Positions 1 through 8,641 of a DNA stretch of 64,000 nucleotides are shown here, piece by piece. The position numbers were made by a program, and so were the translations under genes. Numbering within the stretch: the stretch's first letter is position 1; the number at the start of each line of letters is the position of its first letter. Source of the DNA: G963665925 sp963678925 (GTDB lineage: Bacteria > Bacillota > Clostridia > Peptostreptococcales > Acidaminobacteraceae). The DNA lies in assembly GCA_963678925.1 (NCBI GenBank), contig OY787533.1, forward strand, positions 1,488,001-1,552,000. The letters run 5' to 3'. The notes below the pieces were generated by a model. The model made no database searches. It was not told the DNA's origin and saw only the letters and a program-made list of their open reading frames with translations.

Positions 1-477
1 ATAGGCTTGAAGACTCAGTGCACCTGCTCTATAAAGCTCTTCTGCGCGGTCCATATCAGCGCTGTACTGGTTCATATTCACCTCAGCGATGGCGAGCGCA
101 CTGCCTTGTGCTTCAATATCCGGTGCCTTTACCTTTTCCGACTCGGATTCGAGCTGTCCATTCAAGCTAATCAACTGACCTTCTACAGCCTTTTTCTTCA
201 GTTCCAGCTGGGTAGAATCAAATCCAATTAGTGCATCGCCTGCCATGACCCTATCGCCGTTTTCAACGTAAACCTGTTCTACAATACCGCCTGTACGTGC
301 AGTTACCGGGCCTTCTTCCCCAGCATAAACCACCCCTTCCTCGACAAAGGTATCTGCGAACAGAGATCTTTCAACCCGAATGGTCTCCACAGAAACCGCT
401 TGATTAAAATTATGACCCACTAGGCCTGCACCAAGAACCAAAACTACCAATGCACCCGCTATTCTTTTCTTATTCAT
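1..477 (-). CDS. HlyD/MacA-type membrane-fusion (adaptor) subunit of an ABC efflux pump, 3' part missing
   Basis: Only the first 159 codons are present; the gene starts at the ATG at 477-475 and runs off the left edge. Residues 1-20 are a hydrophobic N-terminal anchor. A barrel-sandwich (lipoyl-like) half follows, with VYVENGDRVMAGD near residues 70-82, then the start of a Lys/Glu/Gln-rich helical hairpin. This is the usual order for HlyD/RND adaptor proteins, which link an inner-membrane exporter to the outside. It lies 12 bp after the permease stop and is the last visible gene of the operon, so it should work with the ATPase and permease upstream. The family is clear; the substrate is unknown. 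Confidence 0.85.
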   Translation of the reverse strand, partial: MNKKRIAGALVVLVLGAGLVGHNFNQAVSVETIRVERSLFADTFVEEGVVYAGEEGPVTARTGGIVEQVYVENGDRVMAGDALIGFDSTQLELKKKAVEGQLISLNGQLESESEKVKAPDIEAQGSALAIAEVNMNQYSADMDRAEELYRAGALSLQAY

Positions 478-489
478 AAGATCGCCTCA

Positions 490-2853
490 CTATTCTCTAA
501 TACTCAAGGACTTAACCAGTTCTATTTCTTCGACTTTTCTGCCCAACTGCCACTGTGCCATTAAAATGGACCCCGTAGTCAGGATCGCCGCCGAAAGGAA
601 GGTCAGCGCCGATACCTCGGTCGGCATCGTGTATACATCGTTTGCCATCATTACAGACATGCTTTTCACCATTCCTCTTAGAAGGGGCATTCCCAAAACA
701 AAAGCGGCGCAGGCTGTATACCATTGTTCCAGGTACAGCACCCGCTTGACTTCCGAATAGTTCAGTCCAATAACCAGCATGGAGGCCAGCTCTCTGTTTC
801 GTTCAGACAAAGTAATCATGGAGGAAGCATATACGATAGAAAAGCCGCATAATATCCCGATTACGACAAACATGCCCAGCATGGCACCCATCATTTCCAT
901 CATCTCTCCATACTTGTCCATGAGTTCCTCTGAGGCGTTCACACCAAAGACCTGACTGGATTCGTCAAAACGCGCTCTTACCGCCTCGACACCGGACATA
1001 TCCGTTCGTGCAATCACCGAAGTGGCAAAATCCGGCTGCTCCAACAGCGCGCTGAGTGCATTTTCATCCATATAGGCATTGAGACCAAGGTACTGAGGAA
1101 TGATTTTCACCACTTGTACCGAAACCGTTTCCTTAGGCCAACGTGCATAGGGACTCTTGACCAGTATCAGGTCGCCCTCCTGGGCATCTATTTTTTCAGC
1201 CAGCTGGTCGGATAAAATCATGCCCTGGTCTGGAAGCTGCAACAGCTCTCCATTTTCACCGTATAGGTGATAGAGCTGACTGTCTGCCTCTATGCCAAGG
1301 ACACTGACCGCCTCCTTGGCACCATGGTGGTATAGAAGCGCAGGTACTTCCATCAGCGATTCTGCATAATCCACTTCCGATGACTGCATGATTTCTGAGA
1401 CCGCATCCCGCCGAAGGACTGGCGTGGACAAGTCCACTTTCATATCGTAGACCGTGACCGTATCGAACTGATCATAAATCATGATGTCCATATTCTCTTT
1501 CATGGCCCATGGCATGCCTAAAATCGCATAGGTCAGCATGACCCCTATGAAAACAAAGCCCGTTCTCCCCTTATTTCTGAACATGTTTCGCACTGCAATC
1601 CGACTGATGATGGTCATCTTAGACCACAGGAACTTCATGTTCTCAACAATCGTGCCCTTCGACTGGGCAGGTGCAGGTGGGCGCATAGCCTCTGCCGGTT
1701 CGATTCTCAGGGTCGCTTTCACACCACCGTAGCCGGCTGCGAGAGAGAACAGCGTTGCCAGAACCAGGCTGATCACCGCGTACTTATAAGAGAACTCCGG
1801 CATCACAAGCGGCATATTGAACATGGTCTGATACATGCGTGTAAACGGCACAACCATTGCATTGCCCACTGCTATTCCGAAAATACCAGACAGGGCTCCA
1901 ATAACGAGGGCATAGCCCAAATAATGAATCAGGATCTGCCCATCGGTCATGCCAAAAGCCTTGAATACCCCGATTTGACCCCGCTGCTTTTCGACAAGTC
2001 TCTTAAGCATAATGACCATGATCATGGCAGCAACGCTCAGGAAGACCACAGGCATCGCTACTGCCATGCCCTTCATGCCATCTATTTCAGAAGTGAGCAA
2101 AAGATGGCTCTTCTGATCCTCCCTGCTGCGTAAATCCAGAAGTCCATAAGGCTCCAACATGGCTCTGATGACGTGCTCTACATCCTTGTAGTCATAACCA
2201 TCGGCGAGGATAAAGGACACATCATTTACAGACTGGCCGGCTCTTAAAATGGTTTTCATCGTGTCGTATGGAACAAATGCAATCCCAAAGCGTTCAGGGT
2301 CGGGATACAAGTCCTGGTCTGTACGCAGGGCATAAATGTACTCCGGAGAACGTCCGCTTCCCCTAACCCTTACGTCGACAACACGCCCTTCAACGGCAAG
2401 AGAGATAACGTCCCCTGGTTCACAGCCATTTGCACCGTAGTACTTGCTGTCCAGTATGACGTCATTCTTCCCTGTGTTTCCAATACTTCCAGACAGGAGT
2501 TCGAATCTATTCAGCCCCTCATTTTCAGGCTGAAAGCTCACCAGTCTCAAATAAGCGCTTTGGCCTCCGTCAGTGCCCACGATGCGGGCATCCTTCACAA
2601 GGCGTCCTTCGACCTGCCTGATTTCCTCAATCGCTTCCAGCTTTTCAAGTTCCGAAACCGGCATACCCTTAATATGTGCGAACCCATCAGCAAACTGCAT
2701 AGATGCGTAATAGCTGTCTCTGGAAATACTGAAGTTCTCGTAACCGATGGAAAACAGATTTAGGGTCATAAGACCAATGACCATAATCATGACACAGGCC
2801 ATGTAGGTGCCTTTTTGGCTGCGTATTTCCCGTAGCATTTTTCTAAGTAGCAT
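490..2853 (-). CDS. MacB/FtsX-family ABC transporter permease, 787 aa
   Basis: Membrane component of an efflux or lipoprotein-type ABC system. One N-terminal TM segment (about 16-36) is followed by a large extracytoplasmic domain to about residue 260, then a cluster of TM helices. The same arrangement recurs in the second half, with the last TMs at the C-terminus, so there are two FtsX-like halves. An in-frame ATG at 2880 also exists. The ATG at 2853 is preferred because GGCAGGTGATC lies just upstream and residue 1 is then close to the first TM. With this start the gene begins 14 bp after the ATPase stop. Domain order fits the long permeases that pair with MacB-type ATPases and HlyD adaptors. 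Confidence 0.88.
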   Translation of the reverse strand: MLLRKMLREIRSQKGTYMACVMIMVIGLMTLNLFSIGYENFSISRDSYYASMQFADGFAHIKGMPVSELEKLEAIEEIRQVEGRLVKDARIVGTDGGQSAYLRLVSFQPENEGLNRFELLSGSIGNTGKNDVILDSKYYGANGCEPGDVISLAVEGRVVDVRVRGSGRSPEYIYALRTDQDLYPDPERFGIAFVPYDTMKTILRAGQSVNDVSFILADGYDYKDVEHVIRAMLEPYGLLDLRSREDQKSHLLLTSEIDGMKGMAVAMPVVFLSVAAMIMVIMLKRLVEKQRGQIGVFKAFGMTDGQILIHYLGYALVIGALSGIFGIAVGNAMVVPFTRMYQTMFNMPLVMPEFSYKYAVISLVLATLFSLAAGYGGVKATLRIEPAEAMRPPAPAQSKGTIVENMKFLWSKMTIISRIAVRNMFRNKGRTGFVFIGVMLTYAILGMPWAMKENMDIMIYDQFDTVTVYDMKVDLSTPVLRRDAVSEIMQSSEVDYAESLMEVPALLYHHGAKEAVSVLGIEADSQLYHLYGENGELLQLPDQGMILSDQLAEKIDAQEGDLILVKSPYARWPKETVSVQVVKIIPQYLGLNAYMDENALSALLEQPDFATSVIARTDMSGVEAVRARFDESSQVFGVNASEELMDKYGEMMEMMGAMLGMFVVIGILCGFSIVYASSMITLSERNRELASMLVIGLNYSEVKRVLYLEQWYTACAAFVLGMPLLRGMVKSMSVMMANDVYTMPTEVSALTFLSAAILTTGSILMAQWQLGRKVEEIELVKSLSIRE

Positions 2854-2867
2854 TTGATCACCTGCCC

Positions 2868-3548
2868 TCACCCATTGCATTCTATATCTGTCAGCCGACC
2901 GTCATTTATGTGGAATACCCGGTCAGCAACCGTCGCAATATCCGTATCATGGGTAATTACAATCACCGTCTTGTCATAGGTTCTGTTAATGGTTTTCAGC
3001 AGCTGCATAACCCGTTCACTTGACTCGGAGTCTAAGGCGCCGGTGGGTTCGTCACACAAGAGAATATCTGGATTTTTAGCAATAGCCCTTGCCATGGCTA
3101 CACGCTGCTGCTGTCCGCCTGAAAGCTGTGATGGAAAATGGTCCATCCGCTCTGAAAGACCCACTTCAGCGAGGGTTTTTTCAACATCCAGGCCCCGGCT
3201 GGAAATCTGAGCTGCCAGTGCCACATTCTCAAAGGCATTCAAGCTGGGAATCAGATTATAAAACTGAAATACAAAACCGACGGCGTCTCGCCTGTATAGG
3301 GCAAGTCCTTTCTTATCCATTTCATGAACCGGCTTGTCCCTGAACAGAAGGGCGCCTGCGTCCAGTGTATCCATTCCGCCAATCATGTTAAGCAGTGTGC
3401 TCTTGCCAGAACCACTCGGGCCCAGTATGACAATGAATTCCCCTTCATAGATGTCAAAATCGACACCATCCAGTGCCTTGACACTTACCTCACCCATTTT
3501 AAAGTGCTTTACCAGCCCTCTTGCACTCAGTACCTTGTTTCTTGTCAT
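2868..3548 (-). CDS. MacB/LolD-type ABC transporter ATPase, 226 aa
   Basis: Cytoplasmic ATP-hydrolysing subunit of the efflux operon. Walker A GPSGSGKST is at residues 43-51, the signature LSGGQQQR near 143 and Walker B LLCDEPTGALD near 163, followed by the switch histidine in VITHD. The LolD/MacB subfamily is indicated by the short 226-aa length, the GALDS motif and the FtsX-type permease next to it. The ATG at 3548 has a strong GGAGGGTC site 7 bp upstream. Two TetR-type operators lie in the 110 bp before it, so this is probably the first gene of the regulated transport transcript. Confidence 0.93.
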   Translation of the reverse strand: MTRNKVLSARGLVKHFKMGEVSVKALDGVDFDIYEGEFIVILGPSGSGKSTLLNMIGGMDTLDAGALLFRDKPVHEMDKKGLALYRRDAVGFVFQFYNLIPSLNAFENVALAAQISSRGLDVEKTLAEVGLSERMDHFPSQLSGGQQQRVAMARAIAKNPDILLCDEPTGALDSESSERVMQLLKTINRTYDKTVIVITHDTDIATVADRVFHINDGRLTDIECNG

Positions 3549-3563
3549 AAGACCCTCCTCCCA

Positions 3564-3580
3564 ACCGACCGTCGGTATGT
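3564..3580. promoter_or_regulatory. TetR-type operator, copy 1 (upstream of efflux ATPase)
   Basis: ACCGACCGTCGGTATGT contains the palindrome ACCGAC-N-GTCGGT. The same 17 bp recurs at 3598-3614, 34 bp away, and with one change at 4296-4312 before the tetR gene. It lies between the tetR stop and the ATPase ribosome binding site, as expected for a repressor controlling the pump genes. Confidence 0.75.
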
Positions 3581-3597
3581 AGTTGTTCTAAAAAAAG

Positions 3598-3614
3598 ACC
3601 GACCGTCGGTATGT
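3598..3614. promoter_or_regulatory. TetR-type operator, copy 2
   Basis: Identical 17 bp to copy 1, and the identity extends into the following AGTT. The two copies are about three helical turns apart (34 bp), so two repressor dimers could bind the same DNA face. Confidence 0.75.
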
Positions 3615-3658
3615 AGTTCGTCTAAAATCAGAGCGCCAAGCGCCCTGACCATGCATTA

Positions 3659-4282
3659 CTATGCTTTTATCTGTTCCCAAAATGTTTCAAAGAGTTCATG
3701 CCCGAGTGTCTTCATATCGAATGCTTCTGTAAGTCCACCTAGCAGAATGGCACCTTCAAATGACGTGGTCATCTGGAGTGCAAGCCCTCTTGGACTGATG
3801 TCTTTTCTGATTTCACCGGACTCTTGTGCTTTTTTGAAAATCTGCTCGATCTTATCAATGGTCTCAACATACATGCTGCCAATGAAAGTCCGCACCTGCG
3901 GTGATTTCTTCACAGCAGTCAACATGAGATACATGAACTGCAGCAGGTTTTCAGCCGCCTTCTCTCCCAAGAGGATATCCGCGTACTCACCCATCATGTT
4001 TTCAATTTCAAACCATGTGGCAATGACATCTTTGGCCCGCATATCCGAACTGAGCAGATGGTCCATTTGCCCCAAAATCGTCTGAAAGGAAAACTGAATG
4101 CCCTCAGAGAGCAGATGGTCCTTACTTTCAAAGTAATGGTAAATGCCACCCTTGGAAATACCTGCCGCTTGGGCAATCCCCTTCAATGTCACCTTGCCGT
4201 AGTCTTCTGTGGAGAACATATCCATTGCAACAGCAAGAATACGGTCCCTTGTCTCAAGCTTCTCTAAACTTTCGCTAAACAA
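3659..4282 (-). CDS. TetR-family transcriptional repressor, 207 aa
   Basis: N-terminal TetR helix-turn-helix at about residues 12-58, with the typical run VTLKGIAQAAGISKGGIYHYF and the following FESKDHLL. The C-terminal helical ligand domain is not assignable to a named ligand class. The start is a TTG at 4282, supported by GGTGG 8 bp upstream; the next Met would cut into the DNA-binding domain. An operator copy overlaps the leader at 4296-4312, indicating autoregulation. The gene is upstream of and codirectional with the efflux genes, so it most likely senses a compound exported by the pump. Confidence 0.9.
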   Translation of the reverse strand: MFSESLEKLETRDRILAVAMDMFSTEDYGKVTLKGIAQAAGISKGGIYHYFESKDHLLSEGIQFSFQTILGQMDHLLSSDMRAKDVIATWFEIENMMGEYADILLGEKAAENLLQFMYLMLTAVKKSPQVRTFIGSMYVETIDKIEQIFKKAQESGEIRKDISPRGLALQMTTSFEGAILLGGLTEAFDMKTLGHELFETFWEQIKA

Positions 4283-4295
4283 TCAATCACCACCT

Positions 4296-4312
4296 ACCTA
4301 CCGTCGGTATGT
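4296..4312. promoter_or_regulatory. TetR-type operator, copy 3 (upstream of tetR)
   Basis: ACCTACCGTCGGTATGT differs from the two operators before the pump genes by one base. It is 14 bp upstream of the TTG start of tetR and overlaps the probable ribosome binding region. Confidence 0.7.
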
Positions 4313-4420
4313 CCGTTTTCATACTACGCCTCATTTTATCATCTGTCAAGAAAATCTGTCCAGATTCTTTACAGCCCCCTCCTGAACCCTACTGCCCAAG
4401 CAGAGAAAGCAGATTTGAAA

Positions 4421-4458
4421 ATAAAAGAGGAGAGCAAGTGTTGAAACTTCCCCTCCTC
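4421..4458 (-). terminator. Intrinsic terminator of hisC
   Basis: On the minus strand GAGGAG pairs with CTCCTC, with a further AAGT/ACTT inner pairing, and the stem is followed by TTTTATTTT. It lies 24 bp after the hisC stop. Confidence 0.8.
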
Positions 4459-4481
4459 CGTGTGTTTAATGCATACTTAAA

Positions 4482-5582
4482 TTACTTGATAACTTCTTCA
4501 AGGGCTTCAATCAGACGCAGGGTTTGGGCACGAGTTCCCGTACTGATCCTGTTCCAGTTTTCCTGTCCCCACAGGAAGCCTGGACGGATAATGACGCCAC
4601 GCTTGAGCAATTCTTCATAGACTTCCCTTGACGATTTCTCCGTCTTCACAAAAACAAAGTTCGCATTTGATGGAATATAGTCCAGACCATTGCGCTCAAA
4701 GCAGTCCACCATCAGACTCAGCGACTCGTAATTCAACTCCACCGTATCTTCCAGATGCTTTGTGTCCTTAAGTGCGGCAAGACCCGCTGCCTGGGCAATC
4801 CTGCTCGCATTGAAGACCCCCTTGACCTTTGACATTTCACCAATGATATTTTCAGAGGAGATCGCGTAGCCTATGCGTACCCCCGCAATACCGGCCACCT
4901 TTGAAAATGTTCTCAGAATGATGGTATTGGGTCTGTCTTCAAGAATTTTCAAGCTATCCGGATACGCTGGGTTCTTCACCGCATAATCGTAATAGGCCTC
5001 GTCGAGCACAAGCACTACATTTCTTGGAACCTTCTGAATGAACTTGTGCACTTTCTCAGCCGTCATGATGTTGCCCGTAGGATTGTTGGGATTACAGATA
5101 TACAGTAGCTTTGTCTTCTTGTTCACAGCGTCCAGCATGGCCCCAAAATCATGTTCGAAGCGCTCTGTCAACGGAATTTCCACAGGAATCCCGCCCATGT
5201 GTGACACTGAGATGTTATAGAGCCCAAAGGATGGTGTTCCCATTATGGCTTCATCCCCTTCATTAATGAAGGTCTGGGCAATAAACTTCAGAATTTCTTC
5301 CCCGCCATTACCCATCATGATTTGGTCAGATGATATGTTGTATTTATTCCCAATCGCCTCACGGAGTGCAGGCGCCGTAGATTCAGGATACAGAAAGACC
5401 TTGTCCGCTTCATCCTTGATTGCCTGGATTGCCAGCGGCGAAGGACCGAGAGGATTCTCATTGGAAGCCAGCTTGATAATATCTGTCAACCCGTACTCCC
5501 GCTTGACCTCTTCAATGGGTTTGCCGGGTACGTATTTCTTCAGGGTCGCTAGTTCTTTTCGAAAGATACTGCTCATTGTCAT
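4482..5582 (-). CDS. hisC: Histidinol-phosphate aminotransferase, 366 aa
   Basis: PLP-dependent fold-type I enzyme that converts imidazole-acetol phosphate and glutamate to histidinol phosphate; related enzymes also act on aromatic amino acids. Visible motifs are NENPLGPSP at 41-49, the PLP-contacting NPNNPTG at 164-170, the DEAYYDY loop at 194-200 and the PLP lysine K228 in RTFSKVAG. The C-terminal RPGFLWG and RIS..GT segment supplies the substrate-binding Arg. Length is normal. The gene stands alone, without other his genes nearby, so a broader aminotransferase role is possible. ATG at 5582 has GAGGAGG 4 bp upstream. Confidence 0.9.
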   Translation of the reverse strand: MTMSSIFRKELATLKKYVPGKPIEEVKREYGLTDIIKLASNENPLGPSPLAIQAIKDEADKVFLYPESTAPALREAIGNKYNISSDQIMMGNGGEEILKFIAQTFINEGDEAIMGTPSFGLYNISVSHMGGIPVEIPLTERFEHDFGAMLDAVNKKTKLLYICNPNNPTGNIMTAEKVHKFIQKVPRNVVLVLDEAYYDYAVKNPAYPDSLKILEDRPNTIILRTFSKVAGIAGVRIGYAISSENIIGEMSKVKGVFNASRIAQAAGLAALKDTKHLEDTVELNYESLSLMVDCFERNGLDYIPSNANFVFVKTEKSSREVYEELLKRGVIIRPGFLWGQENWNRISTGTRAQTLRLIEALEEVIK

Positions 5583-5620
5583 AACGCCTCCTCAATTCTT
5601 TGGTACTCACACATCATAAC

Positions 5621-5648
5621 GAATCTCGCGCACAAAGACACGAGATTC
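5621..5648. promoter_or_regulatory. Inverted repeat in the hisC leader
   Basis: GAATCTCG (5621-5628) and CGAGATTC (5641-5648) are a perfect 8-bp inverted repeat 39 bp upstream of the hisC start. It could be an operator or an mRNA hairpin; no regulator can be named. Confidence 0.45.
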
Positions 5649-5674
5649 GAATATACCCCTATTCACATCAGCGA

Positions 5675-5694
5675 TTGTATAGATAATTATACAA
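5675..5694. promoter_or_regulatory. AT-rich palindrome between cyclase and hisC genes
   Basis: TTGTATAGATAATTATACAA, arms TTGTAT/ATACAA. It is upstream of hisC and just downstream of the cyclase stop. An operator is more likely than a terminator because no U-run follows. Confidence 0.35.
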
Positions 5695-5718
5695 AGTTGC
5701 TTGAGATTCCTGCTTGGC

Positions 5719-7809
5719 CTAGGCACTTTCCCCAGAAAGTTCATCGCCAGGCTGGTCATCCTTTTCATCAGGCGGATTTAGGAAATACATCTGGAATACG
5801 CCTTTTCCTTTAACTTCAACCGGTTCGCGCTTTTCAAAATCGAACTTGTCCTTTAGGATTTCGTAAGTCGTATTGGAAACATTGATCCGCATCGGTTCTG
5901 AATTGGATTCCATTCTTGATGCCGTGTTCACCGTGTCGCCAAACACGTCGTAAATGTACTTTTTGATTCCAACCACGCCACCGGTAACCCGACCCGTATT
6001 GATTCCGACACGTATGCGCCATGACTGCTGAGCCGTTTTATTACGTTCTTCAAGGGCTGCAACAATGTCGACCGCCGCTCTTGCAATATTCTCAGCATGG
6101 TTTTCATTGGGTGCCGGCAGACCGCATACACCCATATAGGCGTCGCCAATGGTCTTGATACGCTCACATCCATGACTCTCCATGATGTTGTCGAACATGG
6201 TGAAAATGTCGTTGAGTTCCTCAATGAGAAACTTAGGATCCAGATTGTTTGACGTACTCGTAAAGCTCACGATGTCTGAAAAATACATGGTGACTTCCGG
6301 AAAGCTCTCCGGTTCTGTCTTCCCGTACTTTTTCAGCGTGTCGGCAACTTTTTTAGGCAGAATATTAAGTAGGAGCTTCTCTGACTTCTGTCGTTCCTGG
6401 AATATTTTTATGGATAGGAGAACAACCACAAGAAGGAAAATAACAATGATGGTTATAATCGCTGTCATCAGTTTTATTCTCAAGGATTGAAGCGTCAAGA
6501 CCTGTCTTTGTTCCTCGATTTGCGCATCCTTTTTTTCCGTTTCATAAATGGTCTGCGCATCAGCGAATCGCTTTGCAACTTCTTCGCTTCTGAGGGCTTC
6601 ACGCAGCTCTGCGTAGAGTGACAAATAACGGTTTGCATTTTCATAATCTCCAAGGGCTTCATAATCCTGACTCATGTTCTTGAGCGATGACTGAAGCCCA
6701 TCCCTATAGGAAATGTCTCTGGACATCTGAAAGGCGTTTGTATGCTGTGCCAGTGCGGACTCAAAATCGCCCATTTCGGAGAAAAGCGTTCCCACATTGT
6801 TAAACACGGAAATCATACCCTCCTGGTCGCCGATTTCTTCATACTGGGCGATGGATTCACTGTAATTCTCTAGGGCTGAGTCATAGTCTCCCATGCCCTG
6901 ATTCGCACCTGCCATATTGAATAGGGCCGTCGCTTCAAGCCCCTTCACATCAGCCTGTGATGCCAAGTCATACGTACTGTTGAACATGGCAAGGGCTTCC
7001 TCATAATAACCAAGATCAGAATAGAGGGTCCCGATATTATTGAGGCCATGGGCCATATCAATGGTTCTCTCAAGCGATTCATTGATTTCATAGGACATGG
7101 AATAATACTCGAGCGCATCCTCCACGTTGCCCATTTTTGCGTTGACTGCACCGATATTGTTATAGGTCACCGCAATTTCTTCCTGCTTGTCATTGTCTTC
7201 ATAGATTTTCAGCGCTTCGATATACTGCTCCAGAGCCAGCTTGTAGTTTCCAAGAGCGTCATACACAGTACCCCTGTTGTTCATGGTAAAGGCGTTGCCC
7301 AGAAGGTATCCTGATTTTGAAAAAAGCTCATCGGCCTGATCGAAGTTTTCAAGCGCCTTGGTATAGTCTCCAACATTTGCCCAAAGCAGGCCGTATCCAT
7401 TCTGACTGAATGCAGCACCCTTGTTGTAGCCAATGGGAACAGCCTCTGCATAAGACTCCTGGAAGGCCGTTGACGCAGATTCAAAATCTTCCAGAACCAC
7501 GTGAACATATCCGACCTGATTACGCGCATCGATTACAAGATGCGCATCCCCCAGTGTATTTGCTTCCTCAAGAGCCATTTCTGCAATTTCAAGGGCATGC
7601 TTGGCATCGAAACCGCTCTCACGCTCCGACATCTTGATCAGGAGTTCAACACGCTCACTGCCTGCAGAACTATCTGCCTGCTTTTCAAGGTCCTCAATCG
7701 ACTGTCCAAATCCCGCAGAGGACAGCATTAAAAGAAGTACCAGCACAGCCACCAGCATTTTTGAAATATCTTTAGATCCCTTTATCCCTATGCTCTCATG
7801 CCACCTCAT
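5719..7809 (-). CDS. TPR-repeat membrane adenylate cyclase (class III), 696 aa
   Basis: A hydrophobic segment at about 18-36 gives a signal anchor. Roughly eight tetratricopeptide repeats fill 90-400, a coiled region 400-445, a TM helix 446-470 and a class III cyclase domain about 500-665. The extracytoplasmic TPR array may sense a protein or peptide. Cyclase residues are intact: metal Asp D512 and D556, adenine-specifying K552 and D621, and N628 and R632 for transition-state binding. This predicts ATP to cAMP conversion rather than cGMP synthesis. It is the third gene of an operon, starting 7 bp after the MBL-fold gene stop, with a GAGG site before the ATG. cAMP cyclases of this layout are uncommon in Clostridia. 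Confidence 0.88.
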   Translation of the reverse strand: MRWHESIGIKGSKDISKMLVAVLVLLLMLSSAGFGQSIEDLEKQADSSAGSERVELLIKMSERESGFDAKHALEIAEMALEEANTLGDAHLVIDARNQVGYVHVVLEDFESASTAFQESYAEAVPIGYNKGAAFSQNGYGLLWANVGDYTKALENFDQADELFSKSGYLLGNAFTMNNRGTVYDALGNYKLALEQYIEALKIYEDNDKQEEIAVTYNNIGAVNAKMGNVEDALEYYSMSYEINESLERTIDMAHGLNNIGTLYSDLGYYEEALAMFNSTYDLASQADVKGLEATALFNMAGANQGMGDYDSALENYSESIAQYEEIGDQEGMISVFNNVGTLFSEMGDFESALAQHTNAFQMSRDISYRDGLQSSLKNMSQDYEALGDYENANRYLSLYAELREALRSEEVAKRFADAQTIYETEKKDAQIEEQRQVLTLQSLRIKLMTAIITIIVIFLLVVVLLSIKIFQERQKSEKLLLNILPKKVADTLKKYGKTEPESFPEVTMYFSDIVSFTSTSNNLDPKFLIEELNDIFTMFDNIMESHGCERIKTIGDAYMGVCGLPAPNENHAENIARAAVDIVAALEERNKTAQQSWRIRVGINTGRVTGGVVGIKKYIYDVFGDTVNTASRMESNSEPMRINVSNTTYEILKDKFDFEKREPVEVKGKGVFQMYFLNPPDEKDDQPGDELSGESA

Positions 7810-7816
7810 ATACGCC

Positions 7817-8641
7817 TCACAGTCTCAGCGTCATGCCCTCACGGGCAACGCTGATGTGCATATTTTCCTGATAAAGCACGGTTTCCAGTTCGTGCATCTC
7901 TTCTTTTTTCCTTTGAACCCCATGATGGAATATGGACAGATGCTTCACGCCTGTACGCTTTGCCAGGTCACGTCCAAATTCCCAAGTAGAGTGTCCCCAC
8001 CCTGCATAGCGGTCCATTTCATATTCTTCCTGGGTGAAATTCGCGTCATAAATCATTAGATCAGCATCTTTGACAAACTCAATCATAGACGCCTCGTCCA
8101 TCTTACTGTGGTCGAGATCTGTCATGTAGACCATTTTCTTACCATTGCCATAAATGGCATAAGCGAGATTGCCACCCGGATGCGAGGTCGGAAAAGACTC
8201 GACCCTGCAGTTCTCCGACAGCTCGACAACATCATATGGATTGAGTTCAACAAACTGTATATCAGCCTTCATCGTTTCCCATCCTACTGGAAAATACGGA
8301 TAGGCCATCAGCCCGCGAAAAACCTGTTCCAAAGTGATGTTCTCACGCTTCAAGCCATATATGTGCATTTTATTTTCCGGCATGTAGGCCTGTGAGAAGA
8401 AAGGCATGCCCAGCACGTGATCCCAGTGCGTATGGGTAATGAACATGTGGAGGTCAAGCGGCCTCTCAGCGTTCAGCTTTCTGCCCAGCGGAACAACCCC
8501 CGTTCCACAGTCCAGAACAATGACAAGATCATCTACGCGTACCTCAACACAAGGGGTCGCGATACCGTATTCAGATATGCTTCGATTTGCTCCAGGACAA
8601 GAACCTACTACGCCCCAAAATGTGACATTCATTTCATTCAA
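7817..8641 (-). CDS. Metallo-beta-lactamase-fold hydrolase, 274 aa
   Basis: The metal-binding HxHxDH motif is HTHWDH at residues 70-75. Further ligands are likely in SHPGGN, TDLDH and the late FHHG motif, giving the two-metal site of RNase Z/phosphodiesterase-type MBL proteins. The start is TTG at 8641 with GAGGGGGA 6 bp upstream, and it overlaps the HD-GYP stop (TTGA), implying translational coupling. Being cotranscribed with an adenylate cyclase and an HD-GYP protein, it could be a cyclic-nucleotide phosphodiesterase. That role is inference from context and fold; no substrate can be read from the sequence. Confidence 0.8.
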   Translation of the reverse strand: MNEMNVTFWGVVGSCPGANRSISEYGIATPCVEVRVDDLVIVLDCGTGVVPLGRKLNAERPLDLHMFITHTHWDHVLGMPFFSQAYMPENKMHIYGLKRENITLEQVFRGLMAYPYFPVGWETMKADIQFVELNPYDVVELSENCRVESFPTSHPGGNLAYAIYGNGKKMVYMTDLDHSKMDEASMIEFVKDADLMIYDANFTQEEYEMDRYAGWGHSTWEFGRDLAKRTGVKHLSIFHHGVQRKKEEMHELETVLYQENMHISVAREGMTLRL

